Of a stretch of 64,000 bases of DNA, positions 54,737 to 64,000 are shown piece after piece. Under the pieces are notes generated by a model. It was given only the letters and a program-made list of their open reading frames with translations, was not told where the DNA came from and did no database searches. Within the stretch, counting starts at the first letter, position 1, and each line of letters starts with the position of its first letter. The DNA lies in NCBI GenBank assembly GCA_960531495.1, contig OY482853.1, forward strand, positions 1,965,565 to 2,029,564. The letters run 5' to 3'. This DNA comes from Zeus faber (lineage: Eukaryota > Chordata > Actinopteri > Zeiformes > Zeidae). The translations under genes were made by a program, and so were the position numbers.

Positions 54737-56781
54737 ATGGCGGCGAAGAACGGTAAAAGCGGACTCCTCGAGAAGGTGCCTGCGTCGTATTCACAATATT
54801 CACGATGCTCATCATTGTAGGAACATTAACAAGAATACAAGTCGTTCTAAGACGTCGCAGCTTCAAATGTTATTCAGACAACACTGCCACGCAAACAGGC
54901 GAACAGCAGCTGTGCAGAATGAGCTAAGCTAACTAGCTTCTTGTGGCGTTATGTTGGTGGAGCTTTGATCGAATGCGCTGATTCCTCCTTTATGCGCCAC
55001 TAAATACTAAGGATTTCAGGTGTTTTTCAATTAAAGTTATTTTTTGTTTCTTTTATCCTGCTATTATTGTTGCGAATAATAGCAGGATAAACTTGGCTCC
55101 ACGATGCGGCAGTCTGACTATACACTACACTATAATAACAGTACAGTATAGTACATAATGACTACAGGATAATAACAGTAAAGTATATTGTAACTACAAT
55201 AAAATAACAGTATAGTTCAATGTGACTACAGTATAATAACAGTATAATATAACGACGTTATTACCGTACAGTGTAGTACGATATGACTACAGTATAATAA
55301 CAGTATAAAATAACGACGTTATTACCGTACAGTGTAGTACGATATGACTACAGTATAATAACAGTATAGTATAATATAACTACAGCTTGACCGCTACTCA
55401 CCTCGCGCTTTCAAGAATGCTTTTCAAATTATGACTTTCAGCTGTAACTTATTAACTTCTCTGCAAAAAAACCCAAGAACTCCTTGAATGTATGTAAAAT
55501 GTTTTAAAGAAAAAAAAAGTTTATTTCAGATGTGATATTCTCTGAGTACTGATGTCTAATTGAGTAGTGATGGTGTCTCTGGAGGTTCCTTTAGCGCTGT
55601 TCCCTGCAGCTTGTGGCTTTGTTGATCTGTTTGTTTACCACGGTCACTTATAGAGACTAATAAGACTGATCCTATATATTACTATATTCTTATTATTATT
55701 ATTATTATTATTATACTGGGAAGTGAGCAGGAAAATGTAAACAGTAACGGGTTGTTTCAGTGGAGGATCGATGAGAAACCTGTGAAGATTGACAAGTGGG
55801 ATGGAGCAGCGGTGAAGAATTCACTGGATGATGCTGCAAAGAAGGTTGGTGAAATGTAAAGAGATGAAAACACAAAGAAGGACGTGATGTGTGACAGTAA
55901 CAATGTCCCTGTGATGGATCCATTTTCTTTCCCTGAAGACAATGAAATAAGCCTTTGTTTGCCTGCAAAGAGTTGATGTCCATGTTGACGTTCCTGCTCA
56001 TTCTGGAATGGGTTAGCATTTCATATTGGAGTTGTTGGGATGGAGGTAGGGTGGATGTGAACCACCTTAAAACCTGCCCCGGATGTAAACCCATCGTTGT
56101 TTTTGGAGCCGCGACGCAGACGGAACCCGGACCGGAACTGTCTTGTGTTTTCGCCCGCAGGTTCTTCTGGAGAAGTTCGGCTACACGGAGAACTTCCGCC
56201 TGGTGGACGGCCGCCTGCTGATCTGCACCGTGTCCTGCGTGTTCGCCGTGGTGGCGCTGGTCTGGGACTACCTCCACCCGTTCCCCGAGTCCAAGCCCGT
56301 GCTGGCCTGCTGTGTGATCTCATATCCTACCAGCGCAAGGCGGTTGGCGTGGGGCTCTGGGTGGTGGGTGCTGGGTGGTGGGGCTCTGGGTGGTGGGTGT
56401 GGCCACGCCCAGGAAATTCTTGGCAGATGAAGGGCAGTTGTTATTGCAGCCGCTTAGTTCTAGCTTCACTCATCTTGGTTCTAGCTCCACCCAGCAGGTT
56501 CTGGGCAGTGTAAGGAGGGTTGTCATGTTCTTGCTCCACCCAGTAGGATGGTTGTCATGGTGATAATTGGGTTTCCTCCTTAATGCCATGGTAACGTATT
56601 TCATCATGATGGGGGTCCTGACCCTCTACACCTCGTACCGGGAGAAGAACATCTTCCTGCTGGCGCTGCAGAAGGACCCGGCGGGACTGGACCCCGACCA
56701 CATCTGGCAGCTTTCCTCCTCCCTCAAACGGTGAGCGGCCCCCGGCCCCCGGCCCCCGGCCCCCAGACCAGCCATACTGAC

Positions 56782-56815
<34 letters not shown>

Positions 56816-57006
56816 CCAGGTTCGATGACCAGTACACGCTGCGGGTCTCCTTCTCGGACGGCCGCTCCGGCAGCAGCAGGGATTCTGAGTTCACCAAGTC
56901 TGTGGCCGAGTTCTTTGACGACAACGGAACCTTGGTGATGGATCAGTTTGAGAAGAGCGTGTCCAGGCTGCACAGCGCGCTGACGGCCGACAAGAAGAAC
57001 AAGTAG
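54737..57006 (+). CDS. spcs2: signal peptidase complex subunit 2, 5 exons
   Basis: ER membrane subunit (SPC25) of the signal peptidase complex, which links the complex to the Sec61 translocon. Exons 54737-54775, 55761-55844, 56161-56321, 56596-56730, 56820-57006 give 201 residues (human 226; the fish N terminus is shorter). Landmarks: [20 protein letters not shown] (residues 16-35), [14 protein letters not shown]1 about 60-79 ([18 protein letters not shown]), [17 protein letters not shown]2 about 88-109, [21 protein letters not shown], and the lysine-rich C terminus. Intron 3 has AT-AC ends with minor-spliceosome signals; the other three are GT-AG. Phases agree only with the AT-AC choice, which restores the conserved VISYF. 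Candidate poly(A) signal AATAAA at 57671-57676. Confidence 0.95.
56322..56595 (+). other. U12-type AT-AC intron of spcs2 (intron 3)
   Basis: The donor reads ATATCCTA (consensus ATATCCTT) at 56322-56329. The acceptor ends ggtaAC at 56595, with no AG nearby. A branch-site-like TCCTTAAT (consensus TTCCTTRAC) lies at 56577-56584, 11-13 nt before the acceptor. Confidence 0.88.
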
Positions 57007-58101
57007 GAGGAGGAGGAGGAGACACAGAGGCCAAAAGATCCACCTTTACATTTCCAACTCCACCTAGTCCCCACCAGCTCCACCCAGACGCTTCTAGCTC
57101 CGCCCTTGGCAGCTCCACATCCCCAAAACCAGAAAACTGTTTGTAGAAGCAGAACACTGTTTGTACTAAAATATATTTTCAGCCTTATTGTCGTAAAATG
57201 TTGTTTCTACTGTTTTGTTCCATAAAGTCTGAGAGCAAAACTCTGTTTCCTTATTGATATTTCTTTGATATTTCTTTGATATTTCCTGAGTTTTCTCAGG
57301 TGGTATTGATGGAGCAGATGGCTCCGTCATCCTGCAGCATTGGGCTTTAATCAGGAACCAGTGGATTTGGAAGTGAAGTAATTCTGACCTGTTACCTCCA
57401 TCAGACCTGTAGAGTATTCAAAATATTTTAAAAAGGCCATTTTTTAAACAGTTAAAAATCTTTGTTTTCCATCTGAGCACCACTGCTTGTTGTTTCTCCC
57501 TGAATGTGCATTAAATGGTTTAAAAAAAAGATTAAAAAAAAAAAAAATTTCTATACAGGGGCAAAAACATTGTTGTAACTTTGTATTATTTAAATTTTAG
57601 TGTCAGTTTTCCGTTTGTTCAAATATGTTTTGCTTTATGTCGAGCGGTTGAATGTGTTGATCAGTCTGAGAATAAAAACAGCGTTTCCTACTCTGTCCTC
57701 GTGTTCGTTTAAAACAGAATCATCTGGATGAACAATCTGCAGAATGTTCTGTTTTGGATAAAGATGCAACTATAGAGTAGATTCTCTTTGCCTACAGACT
57801 TCAAATACTTCAGAGTTCTGTTCTAAAACTGATCAACTTCCCAGTGGCCTGAGTGAGTGGTGACATTCAACTGGAAATAAACACTAATGTGCTGAATAAA
57901 ACCCGCCCCCAGCCACGCCCCTTCAATTAACGTCAATGAGATCAAATGCTTTTGATGTACACTGGCACGATTTACTAGACATTCAAAACTATTTCAGATA
58001 TAAAAAATAATTTATTTGATGAAAACCTTGAGAGGGTCCTGCTCTACTGGCCATGCAGGGTGTGGTCTGAGGTTCACATGGAGAGAAGGATGCAGGATTC
58101 T
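57007..58101. other. spcs2 and lrrc51 3' regions, tail to tail
   Basis: spcs2 3' UTR probably runs to about 57695 (AATAAA at 57671). The rest is short AT-rich sequence with an AATAAA for lrrc51 on the minus strand at 58011-58016. No other gene. Confidence 0.5.
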
Positions 58102-58626
58102 TTATTTGTCTTTATTCATGCTGGAGCTGCCCATGCTCTCACGCCAGATCTGCGCCAGCCTCCACTCGTCCGGTGTCACGGCGCTGAAGTCCATCTTCTT
58201 CAGCATCGGCAGCATGGAGATGACATAACCCCTGGACACACACACAGGCGGCTTTACTCCATTGAGCACAGAATTTTAATGTACTGTACATTGAAGAGTT
58301 AAAAAACATTGTCTCCGCTCTGCTTCCCTGGGCCCAGAGCTGGAACATCTGGGTTCAGAAAGTGACATTCAAACCCCTGGAAACATGGAGTTTTCCACCG
58401 GTTCTGAAACTGGGGCCCTTGGTGCCGCCCGTCAGGATGGGGTCACATGAGGGACAGTGTGTTTGGGCCAGACCTGTATGCTTTCTTCTGCTCGATGTGG
58501 TTCCCGTGCAGAGTGATGGAGTACAGCCACGGCAGCACAGACAGCTTGTTGACCTCCTCCAGCTCAGAGATGATGTTGCCATGGAGATACAGGACACGCA
58601 GCTCATGCAGTTCACACAACACCTGC

Positions 58627-58657
<31 letters not shown>

Positions 58658-60913
58658 TGATAACCCGGCCAGGGATTCAGTGATAACGACGGTACGGCTG
58701 CATGTTATCCTGCTCATCACACAATATATTGATTTGAAATGATTATAAAACTAGCATGACTAGTATTATAGGATGGAGACGATGAAGAGTGTGAGGGACC
58801 GAGCCGTTAGATTCAGGGGACGTAGGTAGATTGAGTCAAAGTGAGGATTTATTGACCAAATAAATAGAAATCAACGTAGGAGGGTTGCAAAACAAGTGCA
58901 GGGGGAAACAAGAAAAATGAAAGCATAATAATAAGGAAGTTAAACAGGAGTTAACTTAAAGACAAGTAGACGCAGCAAACAGAGCGGACCACGTGACACA
59001 GCAGGGAACATATGAATGACATGAGCAAAGCAAAAAGACACACGAGGGCTGAAGGAAATATCAGAAACAAACATGATTTAAATTGAAATATCATAAACCA
59101 AGGGAGTGAATAACACAAGAGCACACGTTGAAATAAATGCAAAATAAATACAAAACACTCATCTTTATGATGACATGATGGAGAGGATGAAGATGATGGA
59201 GAGGATGGAGATGATGAAGATCATGAAGAGGATTGAGAGGATGGAGAGGAAGAAGAGGGTGGAGGTGATGAAGATGATGGAGAGGATGATGATGATGGAG
59301 AGGATTGAGAGGATGAAGAGGGTGGAGGTGATGAAGAGGATGAAGAGGGTGGGGATGATGAAGAGGATGGAGAGGATGAAGGCGATGAGGATGATGAAGA
59401 TGATGGAGATGATAAAGAGGATGAGATGATGAAGAGGATGAGGATGATGAAGAGGATGAAGCGGACTGAGGTGATGGAGGTGATGAAGAGCACGGCAGCC
59501 CGCTGACCTCCTCGATGTGAGACAGGTTGTTGAAGGACAGGTCGAGCCAGGCGAGGCGCTGCGGCTGCGACAGGAAGTGGCGCAGGGCGGTGTGGAGGCC
59601 GCGCAGGTCGCAGATGGTGTTGTTGTTGAGCTTCATGGAGCGGGTGTCGTACCTGTGGTCGCGTGTCCTCCTCAGGGGACGCAGGCCCGCGCGCGGCTCC
59701 TCCTCCAGCACGTCTGCGGCACAACACAGCTTTACACCCGCTCTGCGCACGCATTCTCCCCCTGGCGCCTGTCGTTTTTTACCGCTCTCACTGTTTTTAC
59801 TGTTGTTATTGGTGTTAATGTTCTAATTGTTTTTACTGTTGTAACAGTTGTTACTGTTCTTACTGTTCTCACTGTTTTTACTGTTGTTACTGTTCAAGAT
59901 TCAAGAGGTTTATTTGTCACATACATATGTTCATACATATGCGCAGTGAAATGTCATTGCAACGCACCCAGAGATTATGCACAATAAGCTCAAAAAAAAA
60001 GTAAAATGTGCGTAATCGACAGCAGGCGCTCGCACAGGCGACCGCTAGGGGCAGCGCCACAATCGCGATTCTGGGTTCTATAATTATACAACAGTATTCA
60101 TTGTCTGTGTTGTATTAAATATACATTTAAATCATTCTAAATGAAACTTACCTTAACTTACCTTTTCACTACAGAGTTTTATGGGTTCCGTGAACACACC
60201 ATCACTTCCTGCTTTTGGACAGCTTGCAACCGGCAAGCTGTGTCCGTGTGACAAAGCACTGTTCTTACTGTTGTAACTGTTTCACTGTTGTTACTGTTGT
60301 AACTGTTGTAACTGTTGTTACTGTTTTTACTGTTGTAACTGTTGTAAGTGTTTTTACTGTTGTTACTGTTTAACTGTTGTTACTTTTTTTACTGTTGTTA
60401 CTGTTTTTACTGTTGTTACTTTTGTAACTGTTGTAACTGTTGTTACTGTTGTAACTGTTGTTACTGTTGTTACTGTTGTTACTGTTTTTACTGTTGTAAC
60501 TGTTGTTACTGTTTTTACTGTTTTTACTGTTGTAACTGTTTTTACGGTTGTAACTGTTGTTACTGTTGTAACTGTTTTTACGGTTGTAACTGTTGTTACT
60601 GTTGTAACTGTTTTTGCTGTTGTTACTGTTGTTACTGTTTTTACTGTTGTAACTGTTGTTACTGTTTTTACTGTTGTAACTGTTTTTGCTGTTGTTACTG
60701 TTGTGACTGTTTTTAGTGTTGTAACTGTTGTTACTGTTGTTACTGTTTTACTGTTGTTACTGTTTTTAGTGTTGTTACTGTTTTACTGGTGTTACTGTTG
60801 TAACTGTTTTACTGTTTTAACTGTTTTTACTGTTATTACCGTTGCCATGGTTAAGACTCACCTGACAACAAGATGATGTTGTGGAACGACAGATCAACTG
60901 GAGGACTGAACAT
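58102..60913 (-). CDS. lrrc51: leucine-rich repeat-containing protein 51, 4 coding exons
   Basis: Small LRR protein whose human counterpart is the LRRC51 part of the LRTOMT locus; function poorly known, cilia-related by expression. Coding exons 60913-60862, 59713-59508, 58622-58474 and 58231-58102 (GT-AG, phases agree) give 178 residues; human 192. Evidence: [23 protein letters not shown] (residues 21-33), LRRs with [16 protein letters not shown] (71-86), [21 protein letters not shown] (93-113) and [18 protein letters not shown] (about 119-136), then the LRR-cap [17 protein letters not shown] tttctctctag just before the start ATG suggests this exon is spliced to an upstream non-coding exon. 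Converges on spcs2. Introns carry large simple-repeat arrays. Confidence 0.92.
58628..58657. repeat. (CA)n microsatellite by the lrrc51 exon 3 acceptor
   Basis: About 15 CA units; on the gene strand (TG)n then ttttgcag precede exon 3. Confidence 0.85.
59165..59485. repeat. purine-rich (gatgaagag/gatgatg)n array in lrrc51 intron 2
   Basis: About 320 bp of degenerate 6-9-bp units (gaggatga, gatggaga). It ends about 20 bp from the splice donor of exon 2. Confidence 0.85.
59893..59990 (-). repeat. L2/Maui-like LINE 3' tail, inverted
   Basis: Reverse complement matches the 3' end of the LINE at 37030-37131 (ttgtgcataatctc, gtgcgttgcaatgacatttc) and ends ttgaatcttgaa. Confidence 0.7.
60255..60840. 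repeat. 9-bp-type tandem repeat (actgttgtt / actgttttt) in lrrc51 intron 1
   Basis: About 60 units alternating gttactgtt, gtaactgtt and tttactgtt; a shorter stretch lies at 59790-59893, before the L2 tail, so the LINE inserted into the array or split it. Confidence 0.9.
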
Positions 60914-60942
60914 GGCCGACCTAGAGAGAAAGATTTTCATCT

Positions 60943-61035
60943 ATCTATCTGTCTGTCTGTCTGTCTGTCTGACTATCTATCTGTCTGTCTGTCTGTCTGA
61001 CTATTTATCTTTCTATCTATCTATCTATCTATCTA

Positions 61036-61102
<67 letters not shown>

Positions 61103-61114
61103 GTCTGTCTGTCT
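60943..61114. repeat. (TCTA)n/(TCTG)n tetranucleotide array
   Basis: Alternating tcta and tctg blocks, a classic compound tetranucleotide microsatellite, about 20 bp upstream of the inferred lrrc51 acceptor. Confidence 0.92.
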
Positions 61115-61414
61115 GTCGAATTTTCTTGTGATCTGTTGCTTTTGTTTTTTCTGTGTTTCTTTAAAATTGAAACAGTAAAACTAAAGCGACCAGTGCAGAA
61201 ATATCAAATATCAAGTATATAAATATAAAAACACATGTAAATATAAATATATAAATGTAAATACATTCATATAAATATAAAAACACATTAGAATATTAAT
61301 ATAAATATAAGTGCAGATTTCTTTCTATCTAAAGTAACGTGTTGTACACAGGAATAAGCACATGCAGTGGTAATACTTGAGTCTCTTCTCTCTCCTTCTG
61401 CTGCTGCAACTGAC

Positions 61415-61500
61415 ACTCTCCGCCAGGGGGCGCTACGTCACCGCGTGTGACGTCCACTCGCGCTTACTCTGACGTCATAGGACATTTCATGTTTCCGGTT
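61415..61500. promoter_or_regulatory. candidate lrrc51 upstream promoter: CTCF-like site and CRE
   Basis: tctccgccagggggcgctac (61417-61436) matches the CTCF core, and TGACGTCA (61470-61477) is a perfect CRE, with a further tgacgtcc at about 61448. The CpG-containing stretch continues to ccggttggactgcgcg. Position fits a non-coding first exon of lrrc51, by inference. Confidence 0.45.
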
Positions 61501-61509
61501 GGACTGCGC

Positions 61510-61985
61510 GTTTCAGCTAAAAAGATGAAATGAGCAGAAGATACGTTTTAAAACGGAAATGTAATTAGAAAGGGTAATAATAACTATAATAATAATAATA
61601 ATAATGAATATAATACTATACTATAATACCAATAATAATGACATCATTCATCATGATAATTATAATAATACATTTTAATATTTTGTGGGACTGAAAAGAG
61701 TTACTAACGCCTTGGTGCGGTGTTCGTTCTGCTCAACGCACCAGAGGAAGATCAGGTTTTTAGAATATTTTAATGTTATAAGGATTAGGGTTAACGTCTA
61801 GAGTGAGAGTTAAGGGTGCGAAGTTATAGGGAGAAGATGAAAACACTATTTTTATATATATATATTTATGTGTGTGTACAGTATAAGATAATTACAAACA
61901 CACAAAAGTAAATCATTTAAACCATAATTAGGGTTCAAACCCTGAAGGGGTCGACCGTTATGCTTGTCGCTTCCCCTCTTCTTCC

Positions 61986-62018
<33 letters not shown>

Positions 62019-62435
62019 GACGCCGTGTCTCAAATTGCCGAGATCTGGAACGATCTAGAAACATGAAACTTGACCCAAAAAGTAGAAATAATGTGCGAAA
62101 CACAAGCTCGACTGCTCCAGTGGTGGAGCTGTAGTTAAGGCCCAAAAGCACAATTTTCAAAAGAACACGCCCTCACGCCCTGACTCCAATTAATTTGAAA
62201 TTTGACACAAAGTCCAGCTGGATTTGCTCTACTACAAAGCTTTGCATAATGTGAAAATGCTTTTTGCGATTTTAACTGTATCAACACCAAATTTGAGAAA
62301 CATCCCTGCAAGACTGAGAGACGTTATTATAAACCAGCGACGTCGCTCCAAAAACATCGCTGCCACCAACCAAAAAAAGGTCAGATAATTGCCCATAACT
62401 CATTAACCATTTGTCCAATCATCATAAATCTTGGT
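61510..62435. other. intergenic, unclassified repeats
   Basis: (aat)n near 61585-61605 and (tcttcc)n at about 61977-62015. 62150-62435 looks like an old repeat. No gene. Confidence 0.4.
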
Positions 62436-62439
62436 ATAT

Positions 62440-63260
62440 ATCTTCAGTCCATGTTTGGGGATAGAGTTAGCAAAGCTCTTTTTGGTTGGTTGGAGTCAAA
62501 GGTCCATGGGACTGAAGCCAACCTCCCTGGACGCGGTCGCAAGAGGAAAATCGACCCCAGATTGAACAGAAGGATAGTGCGGATGGTAGTAAAAGAGACA
62601 AGAACAACTTCCATAGAGGTACAAGCTGAACTCCATGGTCAAGGTACATCAGTGTCTGATTGCACCATCGGTTGCTTTTTGTTTGACAGTGGGCTCCAAA
62701 AAAGCCAGACTGGAATTTGCTAAAATGCATATTGACAAGCCACAATGCTCCTGGGAGAATGTCCTTTTGACAGATGATTCAAAACTGTTGCTTTTTGGCA
62801 AGTCACATTAGCTATATGATGAAAAATACCATACCTCAAACATGGAGGAGGCTTGGTTATGTTTTGGGGCAGCTTTGCTGGGCCTGGCACAGGGTGCCTT
62901 GAATCCGTGCAGGGCACAATGAAATCTCAAGACCATCAAGGCATTCTGGAGCCAAACGTACTGCCCAGTGTCAGAAAGCTGTGTCTCAGTCGCAGGTCAG
63001 GGGTCCTCCAACAGGATAATGACCCAAAACACTCAGCTTAATGCACCAAGAATGGATAAGAACAAAACATTCATTGGACTATTCTGAAGTGGCCTTCTAT
63101 GAGCGATCTGAATCCTATGGAATATCTATGGAAAGAGCTGAAACATGCAGCCTGGAGAAGGCCCCTTCAAGCCTGAGACAGCTGGAGCAGTTTGCTCAGG
63201 TAGATTAGGCCAAACTACCTGTTGACAGGTCCACCTCTCATTGAGAGCTACACAAATGAC
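62440..63260 (+). pseudogene. Tc1-like transposase remnant
   Basis: Different Tc1 subfamily from the one at 45 kb. GRGRKRKIDPRLNRRIVRMV (about 62529-62588), ENVLLTDDSK (near 62758-62787, where WSDE is expected), and QDNDPKH read across frames near 63013-63033 (CAACAGGATAATGACCCAAA). Many stops; no terminal inverted repeats recognised. Confidence 0.75.
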
Positions 63261-63264
63261 TTGA

Positions 63265-63685
63265 TGATTTCATTTGTTTTATTGTGTAAAATATTGTGTT
63301 GAATCAAATCAAAAGCAAAGTCTGATTTCTATTAAATATGGAATAAACAATGATGGATGCCAATGACTTTTGTGAGTTTCAGGTTATTTCAGAGAGAATT
63401 GTGGGTTATTTTCCAACAAATGTGCCTACATCTGTCTAGTTGTGATGCATTATTGAGAATAAAGCGACAGCATCTGTGACGTTGTCCTACAGCGGTACAA
63501 GGCCAAGTCCGGCCACAAGATGACGGCGCTGATGACGCATTGTGACAGGTTTCAGAGAATGAGGAATGTGGTTTTAAAGTGTCAATCCATCACATCTGCG
63601 TTGAGCTTGGTTTCCTTCCTGACCACTGGATGCTTATTGTTCATCCCAATCAGCAGTTCACTGACCACTACGGACCACTTCTTGC
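63265..63685. other. flank of Tc1 remnant and start of LINE fragment
   Basis: 63265-63420 is probably the 3' part of the Tc1-like element. Nothing coding seen to 63685. Confidence 0.4.
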
Positions 63686-63687
63686 CA

Positions 63688-64000
63688 TGAAAGGCGAGGC
63701 AGCGTCTTTACCACCTCAGGCAGCTGAGGAAATTCCGGGTCTGGGTGAGGATCCTCAAGTCCTTCTACTGTGGAGCAGTGGAGAGCATCCTGACAGGCAC
63801 CATCACTGCCTGGTTTGGGAACTGTACTGCCCAGGACAGGCGGGCCCTGCAGAGGGTGGTGCGTTCAGCTGAACGTACCACTGGAACTACCCTCCCCCCC
63901 TTGCAGGAGTTATACACCAGGAGGTGTAGTAGCAGAGCTGCAGGATCATGAAGGATCCTCATCACCCCAACAACGGACTGTTTCAGCTGCTGCGGTCAGG
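63688..64000 (+). pseudogene. L2/Maui-like LINE ORF2, C-terminal region, continues past window
   Basis: YHLRQLRKFRVWVRILKSFY, then CGAVESILTGTITAWFGNCT and DRRALQRVVRSAER: the region after the RT in L2/Maui-type fish LINEs. The frame is fairly open but shifted and lacks a start here. The 5' part of this family's RT is seen at 34.3-35.0 kb in another copy. Confidence 0.7.

Noticed and set aside
59091..59750. 219-codon minus-strand ORF containing His/Pro/Leu repeats
   Set aside because: Its first half is lrrc51 exon 2, but it reads through the splice donor into a simple-repeat intron.

Overview
The window is nuclear DNA of a teleost (ray-finned) fish. Its single-copy genes are split by short introns and match vertebrate families. 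It holds two one-exon fish olfactory receptors, and the rest is typical teleost repeats: tRNA-derived SINEs, L2/Maui-, Tx1/L1-, Rex/CR1- and I/Nimb-like LINEs, Tc1 and Tigger-type DNA elements, a sushi-type Gypsy element and many microsatellites. All calls come from reading the sequence; no database search was run.

Layout. 1-13 kb is a graveyard of retroelements: a CR1/Rex-like reverse-transcriptase remnant, then a Tx1/L1-type LINE (about 2.18-13.02 kb) broken by a Gypsy element (4266-8909, 5-bp target duplication), a hAT-like end and a SINE, and finished by a very GC-rich 3' UTR. 13.5-21.4 kb holds two intact olfactory receptor genes on the + strand. 24.8-32.8 kb is pgm2l1 (minus, 14 exons, reading frame kept across every junction). 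33-37.2 kb is a nest of insertions: an L2-like LINE with an 11-bp target duplication, containing a Tigger-like MITE and a small LTR element with a tRNA-Lys-type primer site. 38.2-39.5 kb is lipt2 (minus, 2 exons). 41.9-50.9 kb is rnf169 (plus, 6 exons), with a long-inverted-repeat element and a Tc1 copy in intron 1. 54.7-57.0 kb is spcs2 (plus, 5 exons, one AT-AC minor-class intron). 58.1-60.9 kb is lrrc51 (minus, 4 coding exons). The last 3 kb holds a second Tc1 remnant and an L2 fragment.

Gene content. From memory, PGM2L1, LIPT2, RNF169, SPCS2 and LRRC51 all lie on human 11q13.4, and the relative strands of the first four agree with the human order. This is therefore a conserved synteny block that lacks the human interveners (KCNE3, POLD3, CHRDL2, XRRA1). 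The genes are housekeeping or unrelated in function (glucose-1,6-bisphosphate synthesis, lipoic acid transfer, DNA-damage ubiquitin signalling, signal peptidase, a ciliary-type LRR protein); they form no pathway together.

I found no convincing new multi-gene system. The most notable observations are the AT-AC intron of spcs2, the apparently incomplete RING finger of rnf169, tandem repeats that abut or form splice regions in pgm2l1, spcs2 and lrrc51, the unclassified long-TIR element family in the rnf169 intron, and the small LTR element with a retrovirus-like primer site.
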